Source of the DNA: Clostridia bacterium UC5.1-2E3
GTDB taxonomy: Bacteria; Bacillota; Clostridia; Lachnospirales; Lachnospiraceae
Direction: 5' to 3'
Length of the DNA stretch: 41,914 nt
Assembly (NCBI GenBank): GCA_001304875.1
Contig: BBZO01000030.1
Span: forward strand, 1 to 41,914
Part shown: piece after piece, positions 8,943 through 19,290 of the stretch
How the letters are laid out: the number at the start of each line of letters is the position of its first letter
How positions within the stretch are numbered: the first letter of the stretch is position 1
Translations under genes and position numbers: made by a program
Notes under the pieces: model-generated
What the model saw: only the letters and a program-made list of their open reading frames with translations
Told to the model about the DNA's origin: nothing
Database searches by the model: none

Positions 8943-9522
8943 ATGAGTTTAGTACCCTATGTCATTGAATCCACCAGCAGGGGGAGAGATCTTACGACAT
9001 CTACTCCCGCCTTTTAAAGAGAGGATTATTTTCCTGTCCGAGGAAGTGAATGATGTGACCGCCAGCCTGGTGGTTGCGCAGCTCCTTTTCCTGGAGTCTG
9101 AGGATCCCAACAAGGACATTCATTTCTACATCAACAGCCCCGGCGGCTCCGTGACCGCAGGCATGGCGATCTACGACACCATGAACTATATCAAGTGTGA
9201 CGTTTCCACCATGTGCATCGGTATGGCGGCCAGCATGGGCGCCTTCCTTCTGGCAGGCGGAACCAAGGGCAAGCGCCTGGCGCTTCCCAACGCGGAGGTC
9301 ATGATCCATCAGCCGTCCGGCGGCGCGCAGGGACAGGCGACGGAGATCCAGATCGTCGCGGAGAAGATTCTGCAGACCAAGAAGAAATTAAACGAGATCC
9401 TGGCGGCCAACACCGGCCAGCCCCTGGAGGTCATTGAGAGGGATACGGAGAGAGATCACTACATGACCGCCGAGGAGGCCATGAAGTACGGACTGATTGA
9501 CCGTGTCATCACGGGCCGTTAA
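8943..9522 (+). CDS. clpP: ATP-dependent Clp protease proteolytic subunit (two frame breaks)
   Basis: The repaired product is about 193 residues, normal for ClpP. The true start is the ATG at 8943 (MSLVPYVIE), preceded by AGGAGG. One G is missing from the G-run at 8980-8984 and another near 9019, so the unrepaired frame begins inside the protein. The catalytic triad is visible: Ser in GMAASMGAF, His in VMIHQPSGG, Asp in YGLIDRV. ClpP forms a double-heptamer chamber and here pairs with ClpX, encoded next. The break near the N-terminus would remove the processing site and axial loops, so it is almost certainly an error in the sequence. Confidence 0.95.
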
Positions 9523-9545
9523 GACTTGTAAAGAGAGGTAATGAG

Positions 9546-10852
9546 ATGCCAGGCAGAACAGACGACAAGGTTAGATGTTCCTTCTGCGGGAAGACGCAGG
9601 ACCAGGTGAGAAAGCTGATCGCCGGTTCCGACAATGTCTTTATCTGCGACGACTGCATTGAGCTGTGCGCGGAGATCCTGGAGGAGGAGTTTGCCGGACA
9701 GCCAGACAGCAAAGGACCGGATTTCAGCGATATTAATCTGCTGAAGCCCAAGGAGATCAAGGCGTTTCTGGACGATTATGTGATCGGACAGGACGACGCC
9801 AAGAAGGTGCTCTCCGTGGCTGTCTACAATCACTACAAGCGTGTCACATCGGCCAGAAAGACCGACGACATCGATTTGCAGAAGAGCAACATTCTGATGC
9901 TGGGGCCCACCGGATCCGGAAAGACGTATCTGGCGCAGACCCTTGCCCGGATGTTAAATGTCCCCTTTGCCATCGCCGACGCCACCACGCTCACCGAGGC
10001 GGGCTACGTGGGCGAGGACGTGGAGAATATTCTTTTGAAGATCATCCAGGCGGCGGATTATGATATCAGCCGCGCGGAGTACGGAATTATCTATATCGAC
10101 GAGATCGATAAGATCACGAAGAAGTCGGAGAACGTCTCCATCACCCGCGACGTCTCCGGCGAGGGCGTCCAGCAGGCGCTCCTTAAGATTCTGGAGGGCA
10201 CGGTGGCCAGCGTTCCGCCCCAGGGAGGCAGAAAGCACCCGCAGCAGGAGCTCCTCCAGATCGACACGACCAACATCCTGTTTATCTGCGGCGGAGCCTT
10301 CGACGGGCTCGAGAAGGTGGTGGAGAACCGCCTGGGCGCCGGTTCCATCGGCTTTGACGCGAAGATCGTTGACCGGAAGGAGCAGGATGTGGACGATCTG
10401 CTGGAGAAGGTGATGCCCCAGGATCTGACGAAATACGGGCTGATCCCGGAGTTTATCGGCCGTGTGCCGGTGCATGTGGCGCTCCACTCGCTGGACGAGG
10501 AGGCGCTGGTGAAGATCCTCGCCGAGCCGAAGAACGCCATCGTGAAGCAGTATCAGAAGTTATTTGAGCTGGACGGCGTGAAGCTGGAGTTCACAGACGA
10601 CGCGCTGAGAGCCATCGCCAGACGCGCGGTGGAGCAGAAGACGGGAGCCAGAGGCCTGCGCTCCATCATGGAGAAGGTCATGCAGGAGATGATGTATGAG
10701 CTGCCCTCCGTGAACAATGTGGCATCTGCACCATCACCGGCGACGTGGTGGAGAACGAGGCGGAGCCGGAGCTGGTGTACCGCGACACCACGGTGCCGAG
10801 AAAGGCTCTGACCAGCCGGTTTAAAAAGGATAATACGGGCGAGATCGCCTAG
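9546..10852 (+). CDS. clpX: ATP-dependent Clp protease ATP-binding subunit ClpX (one frame break)
   Basis: ClpX unfolds tagged substrates and feeds them to ClpP. The repaired product is 435 residues. The N-terminal zinc domain has CxxC pairs near residues 11-14 and 33-36. The AAA+ module follows with Walker A GPTGSGKT near 119, pore loop GYVGED, Walker B YIDEIDK, and the ClpP-docking IGF loop in GAGSIGFDA. One G is missing near 10722 (GTGGGC read as GTGGC), which scrambles the last 40 or so residues; restored, the end reads through [14 protein letters not shown] to TAG at 10850. It starts 23 bases after clpP and a terminator follows. Confidence 0.97.
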
Positions 10853-10856
10853 GACG

Positions 10857-10890
10857 AAAAGGGGTCTGCGGAAACGCATCTCCCCTTTTT
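10857..10890 (+). terminator. Rho-independent terminator after clpX
   Basis: AAAAGGGG and TGCG pair with CGCA and CCCCTTTT around a GAAA tetraloop, followed by a T-run. It lies four bases after the clpX stop and separates clpPX from lon. Confidence 0.85.
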
Positions 10891-10952
10891 GTGTACGGAC
10901 ATAAGAATGCGGCGCTCCGCTCAGTGCGGGGCGCGTGTGAGGTGAACACAGG

Positions 10953-13265
10953 ATGGAAAAAGAGAGAATTACCATGCCGGCGGTGGCGCTCAGGGGACTG
11001 ACGCTGATGCCGGGGATGATTATTCATTTTGATATAAGCAGGAAACAGTCCATCGCCGCCGTGGAGAAGGCCATGGTGGGAGATCAGAGGATTCTTCTGG
11101 TGGGGCAGATCCAGGCGGACGAGCCGGAGATTTCCCTGGAAAATCTTCACCGCATCGGAACCATCGGCAGCGTGAAGCAGCTGGCCAAGCTCCCCGGCGG
11201 AGTGGTCCGCGTCATGGTGGAGGGACTGGAGCGGGCGGAGCTTGTCACTGTTCTGGAGGAGGAACCGGGGCTTTTCGTGGAGGCCGAGGAGCTGGGCTAC
11301 GAGAGCGAGGACATCGGCCCCATCGAGCGGGAGGCCATGCTGCGCGTTCTCAAGGACAAGCTGGAGGAGTACCAGACCGTCAACGGCAAATCGGCCAGGG
11401 ATATTGTGCCGGAGCTTCTGGCCATCGAGGAGCTGGAGGAGCTTCTCGATCAGATCGCCATTCAGATTCCCTGGGATTACCGGATCCGCCAGGAGCTCTT
11501 GGAGTGCGTGTATCTGACGAGACGCTATGAGCGCACCGTGGAGCTTCTGATCATGGAGATGGAGGTCTATAAGATCAAGAAGGATTTCCAGACCAAGGTG
11601 AAGGCCGGCATCGACAAGAACCAGAAGGATTACATTCTGCGGGAGCAGATGAAGGTGATCCGCCAGGAGCTGGGGGAGGAGGAAGATTCCCTCTCTGAGG
11701 CCGACGAGTATCTAAAGCAGCTTGGTCAGCTGAGGGCCAGCGCCGAGGTGAAGGATAAGCTAAAAAAGGAAATCGCGCGATTCAAAAACATGCCCGCTTC
11801 CAGCCAGGAGGCCAACGTGCTGCGCATCTACATAGAGACGCTTCTCGAGCTTCCCTGGAAGAAGATGTCGAAGGACAATAACGATTTAAAGCGGGCCGCC
11901 CGCATCCTCAACGAGGACCATTACGGTCTCGAGAAAGTGAAGGACCGGGTGCTGGAGTATCTGGCGGTGCGTACGCTGACGAAGAAGGGGGACGCGCCCA
12001 TTCTCTGCCTGGTGGGGCCGCCGGGAACGGGAAAGACGTCCATTGCCCGCTCGGTGGCAGAGCCCTGGACAAGGAGTACGTGCGCATCAGCCTGGGCGGC
12101 GTCCGCGACGAGGCGGAGATCCGGGGACACAGAAAGACCTATGTGGGAGCCATGCCGGGCCGTCTGGTGGAGGGTCTTAAGCAGGCCGGAGTCGCCAATC
12201 CGCTGATGCTTCTGGACGAGATTGACAAGGTGAGCAGCGACTATAAGGGAGATACCTCGGCGGCGCTTCTGGAGGTGCTGGACGGGGAGCAGAACGTCCG
12301 CTTCCGCGACCATTACGTGGAGGTGCCCATCGATCTCTCGGAGGTGCTTTTCATCGCCACGGCCAACACGACCCAGACCATCCCGCGGCCGCTTCTGGAC
12401 CGCATGGATATTATCGAGGTAAACAGCTACACCGAGAACGAGAAGTTCCACATTGCAAAGGACTATCTGGTGGGGAAGCAGCTGGAGAAAAACGGACTGA
12501 CGAAGAAGCAGCTCTCCATCAGCGACAGCGCGCTGGAGAAGATCATACGGAATTACACGAGAGAGGCCGGCGTGCGGAACCTGGAACGGAGAATCAGCGA
12601 CATCTGCCGCAAGTCCGCCAGGGAGATTCTGGAAAATAAGAAGAAATCCATCCGCGTCACCGAGCACTCGCTGGAAAAGTACCTGGGAAAAGAGCGCGTA
12701 ACCTACGAGAACGCCAACGAGGAGGACCAGGTGGGCATCGTGCGCGGCCTGGCCTGGACCAGCGTGGGCGGCGACACCCTGCAGATCGAGGTCAACACCA
12801 TGCCAGGCAAGGGCGAGCTGATGCTCACCGGACAGATGGGCGATGTGATGAAGGAGTCGGCCCGGACGGCGCTCACCTACGTGCGTTCCGTGGCCATGGA
12901 GTACGGAGTGGCCGAGGATTATTTGAGAAGCACAACATCCACATCCACATCCCGGAGGGGCGGTGCCCAAGGACGGCCCGTCGGCGGGAATCACCATGGC
13001 CACGGCCATGCTGTCCGCCGTGTCCGGGCGACTGGTGTCCGCCAAGGTGGCCATGACCGGAGAGATCACCCTGCGGGGCCGGGCCCTTCCCATCGGCGGA
13101 TTGAAGGAGAAAATCCTGGCCGCCCGGATGGCCGGCATTAAAAAGGTGCTGGTGCCGGAGAAGAACCAGCCGGATATCGCCGAGCTTTCCAGGGAGATCA
13201 CGAAGGGACTGGAGATCGTGTTTGTGAAGAACATGGAGGATGTGCTTCGGGAGGCATTTGTCTAA
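10953..13265 (+). CDS. lon: ATP-dependent protease La (Lon), three frame breaks
   Basis: Lon degrades misfolded and regulatory proteins in the cytosol. After restoring one base near 12058 (GCC read as GC), 12924 (TTTT read as TTT) and 12960 (GGGGG read as GGGG), the reading is 771 residues, a normal length. The N-terminal substrate domain starts TMPAVALRGLTLMPG. The AAA+ domain has Walker A GPPGTGKT near residue 355 and Walker B MLLDEIDK. The protease domain has the Ser-Lys dyad in PKDGPSAG (about 676) and GGLKEK (about 717). It lies between clpX and engB, the usual clostridial order. Three independent breaks in one housekeeping gene argue for sequence error, not decay. Confidence 0.97.
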
Positions 13266-13277
13266 AAGGAGAGTACA

Positions 13278-13852
13278 ATGATCATTAAAAAAGCAGAACT
13301 GGAGACGGTGTGCGGCATCACCAGCAGGCTCCCGGAGAATACGCTCCCGGAGTTTGCCTTCGCTGGAAAATCCAATGTGGGGAAATCCTCGCTGATCAAC
13401 GCGCTGATGATGCGCAAATCCCTGGCCCGCACCTCGTCCCAGCCGGGAAAAACGCAGACCATCAATTTCTATAATATCAACGACGCGCTCTACTACGTGG
13501 ACCTGCCGGGCTACGGCTACGCCAAGGTCTCCGTGGAGGTCAAGGCCAAGTGGGGAAGATGATTGAAAATTATCTGAAAAAATCCCCCATGTTAAAGTGC
13601 GTGTTCCTCCTGGTGGACATCCGCCACGAGCCGTCCGCCAACGACAAGACCATGTACGACTGGGTGGTCTACAACGGCTACCGCCCCATCGTCATCGCCA
13701 CAAAGCTGGACAAGTTAAAGCGCAGCCAGGTGGCGAAGCACGTGAAGATGCTGAGGACCGCGCTGGACGACGGAAACGGCGTGGACATCATCCCCTTCTC
13801 CGCGGAGACGAAGCAGGGGAGAGAGGAGATCTGGGGGGTGATTGAGGGCTGA
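13278..13852 (+). CDS. engB: Ribosome biogenesis GTP-binding protein EngB/YsxC (one frame break)
   Basis: This small GTPase (191 residues repaired) is needed for late 50S ribosome assembly. G-motifs are all visible: G1 GKSNVGKSS near residue 30, G3 [11 protein letters not shown]4 ATKLDKL and G5 FSAET. One A is missing near 13557 (GAAAG read as GAAG), after which the frame resumes at [10 protein letters not shown]. The gene starts 12 bases after lon with AGGAGAG and probably shares its transcript. Its TGA stop lies within the 5' arm of the terminator hairpin. Confidence 0.96.
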
Positions 13853-13874
13853 TGGAGTAACTCAGCCCCTTTTT
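13846..13874 (+). terminator. Rho-independent terminator overlapping the engB stop codon
   Basis: GGGCTGA (13846-13852) pairs with TCAGCCC (13862-13868) around a nine-base loop and is followed by CTTTTTG. The engB TGA forms the end of the 5' arm. Confidence 0.8.
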
Positions 13875-13876
13875 GA

Positions 13877-13902
13877 TTTCTCAAAGATTATTCTTTGAGA
13901 AA
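13877..13902 (-). terminator. Possible terminator hairpin at the end of the PrpR-type regulator gene
   Basis: A perfect ten-base inverted repeat TTTCTCAAAG / CTTTGAGAAA around six bases. It spans the stop codon of the minus-strand regulator. There is no strong T-run on the minus strand, so it is a weak terminator or an RNA-stability hairpin. Confidence 0.45.
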
Positions 13903-15655
13903 ACGCCATAAGGTTGTGCGGCTGATTCCCAATCGTTTAGCTGCGGCGCTTCGGTTTCCCTTTACTTCTTCCAGGACAGCGTGGACAATACACTGGTTGA
14001 TATCATCCAACGTCCGGTTCAGATCGGGGATGATGGTGGTGGAAGGAATGGCGGGGGGAGCTTCCTGCTCCAGAATACGCGTCACGGTATCTTCCTGAAT
14101 GTAAGGCATTGTGGTTAAAACCATCATTTTGTTTAAGAGCCGTTTAAACTGGGTGTAATTGCCGGGCCAGTCGTAAGTGATAAGCCGTTCCATGGCTCCG
14201 TTTTCCAGGCCCAGAATTTCTTTAGCCAGGCTCATATTTAAAGAGCTTAGACAGAGGTTGGCCAGGGTGGGGATTTCTTCCCGGCGCTGTCGAAGCGGGG
14301 GGAGATGAATGGTCAGACAGGAAAGCTTATTGATAAAATCGATATTTACCTGGGATAAGGCGCCATCCTGTTGACAGACAGCAGAAAACAGGAGCTGGTT
14401 TCTTCGGGTAAGGTTCATATCGATGATGAGGGAGAGAAGCTGCCGTTGTCGTTCCTGGGATAGAGCGTCTATATTTTTCAGATACAGGGTATTGTTGTTG
14501 TCGTTAAAAGGTGAGTCGTAATGATTTACCAAAAATCCCCAGGTTTTGTCATTCATCAGAGCGAAATCTATGGTGATGAGTGCATTGTGCCGCAGAGAGC
14601 CCTGTGTGTAGATGGCTCCGGCTACGCGGCCTTTTCCGGTTCCTTCTTCACCGGTAATCATAATGGGGAGATTTGTCTGAATCATTTGCTCGATATCTGC
14701 CTGGAGGTTCCCTGGCTGCCCGGTGATATTGTAAAAGCTGTTGTAGAAAGAATTTTCTACATCTCTGCGATTCTGGTACTGGATCCCGTATTTGCTGATA
14801 GCCAGGGGAACCGCACTGGGGGAAATGAAGAAAACAGAGTAATGTCTGCTGTAAAAGGGAAGGGAAAACCCTTCGATGGAGTACAAAATCCCTTCAATAT
14901 TTTTGAAGCTTTGCTGAGGCTCTCCGCAGGATATGGATTCTTTTTTCAATGTCTGGATTACGGAGTCATAACCAGTTGCGGGGAGTGTCGAAAAGAAAAG
15001 TTCTCCTGTGTCGTCGAAAATAACGGTTTTTTGTTTGCCATTTTGGATGACATCGCGGAGAAACCGGTTTTCTTCCCGGAGAATGGAATGGCTGCGGCAG
15101 AGTTTGACTGCCTGATCAAAGGTGTTTGCAATGCTTTCTGATCCGGAAGTGATCAGAATGGCGTTTAATCCTAACCGTTTTGCGGTTGTATTGGCGATTA
15201 CATCACAGAGAATCATCCGATACCCGCGTCCCCGTAAGTCTAAAAGGTTTTTTCTACTTCCTCGGCACTGTGTACGGTGCAGATTTCCACGCGATATTGC
15301 AGCAGATCGCAGAGAAGACGAGCACTGTCGGTAATGCTGGGGAATCCGACGATCGCATAGCGGGAAGAAAAATTTTCTGCCATTTTAATGGCGCGAAGCA
15401 CGTCATAGACAGACAGCGTGATCTCGATGACTGGCAGATCTGTCAAGGAGCCAATCAACTCTGCCGTTCCGCCCCGGGATATAATGACATCAAAATTTCC
15501 ATGAAAATTTCTTTGGGCCAATTCTGCGCCCTTTTGAAGGTCGCCCACATAGACGGTCAGATCGATATCGTTTCGATCGGCGGCCATCTTCTGCATAACT
15601 GACTTCAGCCTTCATAGGGAGCAATTCCTAAAATTCTGATTTTTTCTTGATTCAA
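13888..15655 (-). CDS. PrpR-N-domain transcriptional regulator with degenerate sigma-54-activator AAA+ domain and Fis-type HTH (two frame breaks)
   Basis: The repaired reading is 589 residues from a TTG at 15655, preceded by AGGAGGTG. Frame is restored by one C near 15609 and one T near 15243. The N-terminal 200 or so residues match the PrpR sensor domain (LTVYVGDLQKG, DVIISRGGTAELI, YAIVGFPSI). A central AAA+ domain keeps a modified Walker A, GEEGTGKG. It lacks the GAFTGA loop, and Walker B reads LYLKNID instead of LFLDEI. The C-terminus is a Fis-type helix-turn-helix (GNRSAAAKRLGISRTTLWRFL). It faces the catabolic operon across 257 bases and most likely controls it. Without GAFTGA it should not drive sigma-54 polymerase and probably works with sigma-A. 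Confidence 0.85.
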
Positions 15656-15682
15656 AAAAACACCTCCTAAAGTTACAGAATA

Positions 15683-15697
15683 GTTTCAGTATGGAAC
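15683..15697. promoter_or_regulatory. Candidate operator dyad near the regulator promoter
   Basis: GTTTC-AGTAT-GGAAC is an imperfect dyad with the same 5-5-5 layout as the one at 15871-15885. It lies between the regulator's -10 element and its start. Binding by the regulator is inference only. Confidence 0.35.
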
Positions 15698-15698
15698 G

Positions 15699-15704
15699 AT
15701 TATA
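15699..15704 (-). promoter_or_regulatory. -10 element for the PrpR-type regulator gene
   Basis: On the minus strand TATAAT is preceded by TGT, giving an extended -10. It lies about 44 bases upstream of the TTG start. No convincing -35 is seen. Confidence 0.5.
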
Positions 15705-15779
15705 ACATAAAACAAACAAAACATACAGAGAAAAAGTGAAAAACGTTTCAAAAATAAACAATAATTCCATGAAAAAGAC

Positions 15780-15808
15780 TTGAGCAATTAAAGAAATATG
15801 TGTAATAT
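15780..15808 (+). promoter_or_regulatory. Candidate sigma-A promoter of the acid-sugar operon
   Basis: TTGAGC at 15780-15785 and TAATAT at 15803-15808 are 17 bases apart, about 105 bases before the kinase start. The surrounding 257-base gap is very AT-rich, so other weak matches occur. No -24/-12 sigma-54 element (GG N10 GC) was found. Confidence 0.4.
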
Positions 15809-15870
15809 AAAAACACAAAAGGCAAAAAATGAAAAAATAAAAAATGTTATGATGAACAAAGAATAAAAAT

Positions 15871-15885
15871 GTTTCTAATTGAAAC
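15871..15885. promoter_or_regulatory. Candidate operator dyad in the operon leader
   Basis: GTTTC-TAATT-GAAAC is a perfect five-base-arm dyad downstream of the candidate operon promoter. It shares its layout with the dyad at 15683-15697. A related TGAAA-N4-TTTCA element lies at 15737-15750. Confidence 0.4.
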
Positions 15886-15912
15886 GGTATTGGGTAAAAG
15901 GAAGCGGCGTAA

Positions 15913-17185
15913 ATGGTAAAATTACTGATTATTGCAGACGATTTCACAGGTGCTCTGGATACGGGCGTACAGTTTGCGGCATCTGGGGCGGAAACGCGGG
16001 TGGTCACAAACAGGGATGCTGTATTTGAGGATGTGGAACCTGGGGTGCAGGTTCTGGTTCTGGATGCAGAGACCAGGCACCTTCCGGCCAGAGAAGCATA
16101 CGATGTGGTTTTCTCTGTCACACGACGGGCTTGCAGGAGCAAAATTCCTTACATTTATAAAAAAACCGATTCTGCTCTCAGAGGGAATGTTGAAAGTGAG
16201 CTTAAAGCTGTGCTGGAAGGAACCAAACAGCCGGTTCTCCATTTTTTTCCGGCATTTCCCAAAATGAATCGCATTACCCGGGGCGGAGTTCATTACATAG
16301 ACGGCGTTCCGGCGGAAGAGAGCGTTTTTGGGAGAGATCCTTTTGAACCGGTCAGGCATTCCGCGATTCAGGACATAATAAAAACAGTGCCGGTAACTGT
16401 GGTCACAGAACTGGAGAAGTGGAGACGAATGCCGGGCATTATGGCATATGATGCGGCTACGGATCTGGAACTTCAAAGAGAGGGACAATTTTTGATGGAG
16501 AAGGGAGAATTGTCGGTGATGGCCGGCTGTGCCGGGTTTGCCGGGGTTCTGCCAAGCTCCTGGGATTGAACGGAAAAAACCTTCGCCCGTGCTTCTTGAG
16601 AAAGGATTTTTTGTCGCATGCGGCAGTGTCAATCCTATTACCCGGAAACAGCTTGACTATGCGGAACGAGCGGACTTCCTGCGTATCCGCCTTTCCCCGA
16701 GAGAAAAATTGAATGAAGAAATTTATGATACGGATGCTGGACGCAGCAGGCTGAAAGTGTGGAAAGCTCTGTCAGAGAGAGGCCCCTGTATCCTGGACAC
16801 GAATGACCCGCCAGGCAGTGAAGAAACACTGGCATATGTCAGTGAAAGAGGAATGACGCGGGAGCAGATGCGTGTGCGCATATCCATGACACTGGGGCGT
16901 ATTGTGAAAGACCTGGTGGAGTTGGAACTCACAGGAACGCTCTTGATTACAGGGGGCGACTGTTTAATTGGCTTTATGAAGAATATGGGCTGCGACATTA
17001 TATCGCCGATCTGTGAGCTGGCGCCTGGTACGGTGCTCTCGGAGATTGATACAGGAACGCGGAGACTGAGAGTTATATCCAAATCCGGCGGTTTTGGCAC
17101 AGAGTCATTACTTGTGGATCTGGCAGAGAAAATTTATGGAAGTGAAAAACAGGAGGAGTTGGAATGCAGAAAAAATATGTGTTAA
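15913..17185 (+). CDS. DUF1537 four-carbon acid sugar kinase family protein (two frame breaks)
   Basis: The repaired reading is 424 residues; one A is missing near 16555 and one C near 16587. The N-terminal domain opens with IADDFTGALDTG, the acid-binding signature of the family. The C-terminal nucleotide-binding domain has TGGD near residue 346 and KSGGFG near 391. Characterised members phosphorylate D-threonate, D-erythronate or 3-oxo-tetronates with ATP at the 4-position. Pairing with a PdxA-type dehydrogenase in the same operon is the known arrangement for D-threonate or D-erythronate degradation. It heads the operon and overlaps the next gene by 22 bases. Confidence 0.9.
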
Positions 17186-18318
17186 AAATGCCTGGAGCTG
17201 TATACAGCGGTGAGAATGCACTGGACAGTATGGGGGAAATACTGAAAGACTGGGGAACAAAAGCGGCTGTTTTTACAGATCGGGGAATTCGGGAATCCGG
17301 CTTGCTGTCGCCTGTGTTTGCACAGCTTGAAAAGTTATCGGGGGAGTATGTGATATTTGACGAACTGGCGGCGGAACCTACCTGTGATCAGGCCCAGGAT
17401 GCGGTGGATGCATTTAAAAAATCGGGGGCAGAATTCATTGTGGCGGTCGGAGGCGGAAGCGTCATGGATACGGCTAAACTGGCGAGTGTCCTGGCGACGG
17501 ACGATTACAGTGTCAGGGATCTTCTTGATCATCCATACATGGCAAAGAAGTGCGTGAAAACGCTGATGATTCCGACGACGGCAGGAACAGGGGCGGAAGC
17601 CACTCCAAACGCGATTGTGGCGGTTCCGGAGAAAGAGCTTAAGGTGGGAATTGTGAATGATGCGATGATTGCGGACGGTGTAATTCTGGATGCGCGGATG
17701 ATAAAGAGCCTGCCGGGATCCATTGCCGCAGCTACAGGAGTGGATGCGCTTTGTCACGCGATTGAATGCTTCACATCAAAGAAAAGAAATCCATTCAGCG
17801 ACACATTTGCGCTCCAGGCGTTTGAGATGATTGTGAAAAATATCGAGAAGGCCTGTGATGATCCCGGGGCGATGGAGGAAAAAAGCAATATGCTTCTGGC
17901 GTCGTTCTATGCAGGAGTTGCTATCACGGCTTCGGGAACCACAGCTGTTCACGCATTATCTTATCCATTGGGAGGAAAATATCATATTGCTCACGGTGTG
18001 TCCAATGCGATTTTACTGGCGCCGGTTATGAAATTTAATGAACCGGCATGCCGTGCGCGCTTCGCCCTGGCGTATGATCGTCTGGCTCCGGATGCGGGAG
18101 CGGTGACGGAGGCGGAAAAATCCGCCTGGATTGTGAGACGGATGGAAGAGATCGTAGAGCATTTAAATATTCCGAGAAGCCTGAAGGAGTTCGGCGTCGG
18201 GCGGGAAGATCTGGATGCGCTGGTTGCGGCTGGCATGGAGGTCACCCGGCTGCTTGTGAATAATATGCGTGAGGTGACACCGGAGGATGCCAGAACGATC
18301 TATCTGGAAATTATGTAA
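17164..18318 (+). CDS. Iron-containing (group III) alcohol dehydrogenase
   Basis: The 384-residue protein is a full-length Fe-ADH, intact in frame. The NAD(P)-binding motif GGGSVMD lies near residue 95 and TAGTGAEATP near 140. Metal ligands appear as Asp and His in GVDALCHAIE (about 193-202) and His residues in HALSYPLGGKYHIAHG (about 262-277). Such enzymes reduce aldehydes or oxidise alcohols and hydroxyacids. In this operon it could reduce an aldehyde released by the DHDPS-family aldolase or oxidise a hydroxyacid; the direction is not clear. GGAGGAG precedes the ATG, which lies inside the end of the kinase gene. Confidence 0.93.
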   Translation: MQKKYVLKMPGAVYSGENALDSMGEILKDWGTKAAVFTDRGIRESGLLSPVFAQLEKLSGEYVIFDELAAEPTCDQAQDAVDAFKKSGAEFIVAVGGGSVMDTAKLASVLATDDYSVRDLLDHPYMAKKCVKTLMIPTTAGTGAEATPNAIVAVPEKELKVGIVNDAMIADGVILDARMIKSLPGSIAAATGVDALCHAIECFTSKKRNPFSDTFALQAFEMIVKNIEKACDDPGAMEEKSNMLLASFYAGVAITASGTTAVHALSYPLGGKYHIAHGVSNAILLAPVMKFNEPACRARFALAYDRLAPDAGAVTEAEKSAWIVRRMEEIVEHLNIPRSLKEFGVGREDLDALVAAGMEVTRLLVNNMREVTPEDARTIYLEIM

Positions 18319-18333
18319 GGGAGGATATAACCA

Positions 18334-19290
18334 ATGAAAAAAGTAGAAATTAAGGGGATTATACCCCCGATTATTACGCCGATGAATGAGGATGAGTCCG
18401 TCAATGAGGCGGAGCTCAGAAGGCAGGTGAACCGGCAGATTGCCGGAGGCGTCCACGGAATTTTCTGTTTCGGTACGAACGGAGAAGGCTATATTTTAAA
18501 TGAAAAAGAAAAGGAGAAAATTCTCGACGCCGTGATTGACGAAACGGATGGACGGGTACCGGTTTATGCAGGAACAGGCTGTATCAGCACGAAGGACACG
18601 ATCCTTCAGTCACAGATGGCAGAACGGATGGGTGCGGACGTGCTGTCTGTCATAACGCCTTCCTTTGCGGCGGCGTCCCAAAACGAACTCTACGAACATT
18701 ACAAGGCGGTAGCAGAGGCGGTGGACATGCCCATTGTTCTTTATAATATTCCGGCCAGAACGGGAAATGCATTGGCCCCGGCTACGGTTGCCCGGCTGAG
18801 TCATATTCCGAATATTGTGGGAGTGAAGGATAGTTCGGGAAACTTTGACAATATGCTTCAGTATATTGAGCAGACCAGAGAACAGAAGGATTTTGCAGTT
18901 CTTTCCGGAAATGATTCTTTGATTTTATGGAACCTTCTGGCAGGCGGAACCGGAGGCATTGCGGGGTGCGCAAATATCTTTCCGGAGGTGATGGCATCTA
19001 TTTATAATTATTTTATTGCGGGAGATATAGAGAATGCAAGGAAGGCACAGGACAGTATACGTTCTTTCCGCGCATGCTTTAAATATGGAAATCCCAACAC
19101 GATTGTAAAGACAGCCGTCGGCCTTCTGGGGTATCCGGTGGGACGGTGCCGGGCTCCTTTCAACCAGGTGCCTGAAGAAGGAGTGGAGGCACTCAGACGG
19201 GTACTGGACGAAGATGTGCAAAAGGGTATGTGCAGGCTTGCTGATACAGAAAACGGTGTGGCAGGAGTTTCTGAAAAGGAGAGCTGTTGA
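18334..19290 (+). CDS. Dihydrodipicolinate synthase/N-acetylneuraminate lyase family aldolase
   Basis: The 318-residue TIM-barrel protein shows the family motifs GTNGEGY (near residue 47), YNIPARTG (near 137) and the Schiff-base lysine in GVKDSSG (near 164). Family members join or cleave pyruvate and an aldehyde; examples are DapA, NanA and 2-keto-3-deoxy-sugar-acid aldolases. The operon holds sugar-acid enzymes and no lysine-biosynthesis genes, so a catabolic 2-keto-3-deoxy-acid aldolase is more likely than DapA. The C-terminal tail is about 15-20 residues longer than usual. The stop overlaps the next ATG (TGATG). Confidence 0.92.
   Translation: MKKVEIKGIIPPIITPMNEDESVNEAELRRQVNRQIAGGVHGIFCFGTNGEGYILNEKEKEKILDAVIDETDGRVPVYAGTGCISTKDTILQSQMAERMGADVLSVITPSFAAASQNELYEHYKAVAEAVDMPIVLYNIPARTGNALAPATVARLSHIPNIVGVKDSSGNFDNMLQYIEQTREQKDFAVLSGNDSLILWNLLAGGTGGIAGCANIFPEVMASIYNYFIAGDIENARKAQDSIRSFRACFKYGNPNTIVKTAVGLLGYPVGRCRAPFNQVPEEGVEALRRVLDEDVQKGMCRLADTENGVAGVSEKESC

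Noticed and set aside
12058..12960. Programmed ribosomal frameshifting in lon or other genes
   Set aside because: The sites do not share a slippery heptamer or downstream structure, and 18 unrelated genes show the same one-base loss in short runs. Error is the simpler reading.
11921..13234. A 437-codon open frame antisense to lon
   Set aside because: Long antisense frames are common opposite GC-rich, codon-biased genes. It has no recognisable motif and is fully overlapped by conserved Lon sequence.
15656..15912. A sigma-54 promoter upstream of the acid-sugar operon
   Set aside because: No GG-N10-GC element in the right context was found on either strand, and the regulator lacks GAFTGA.
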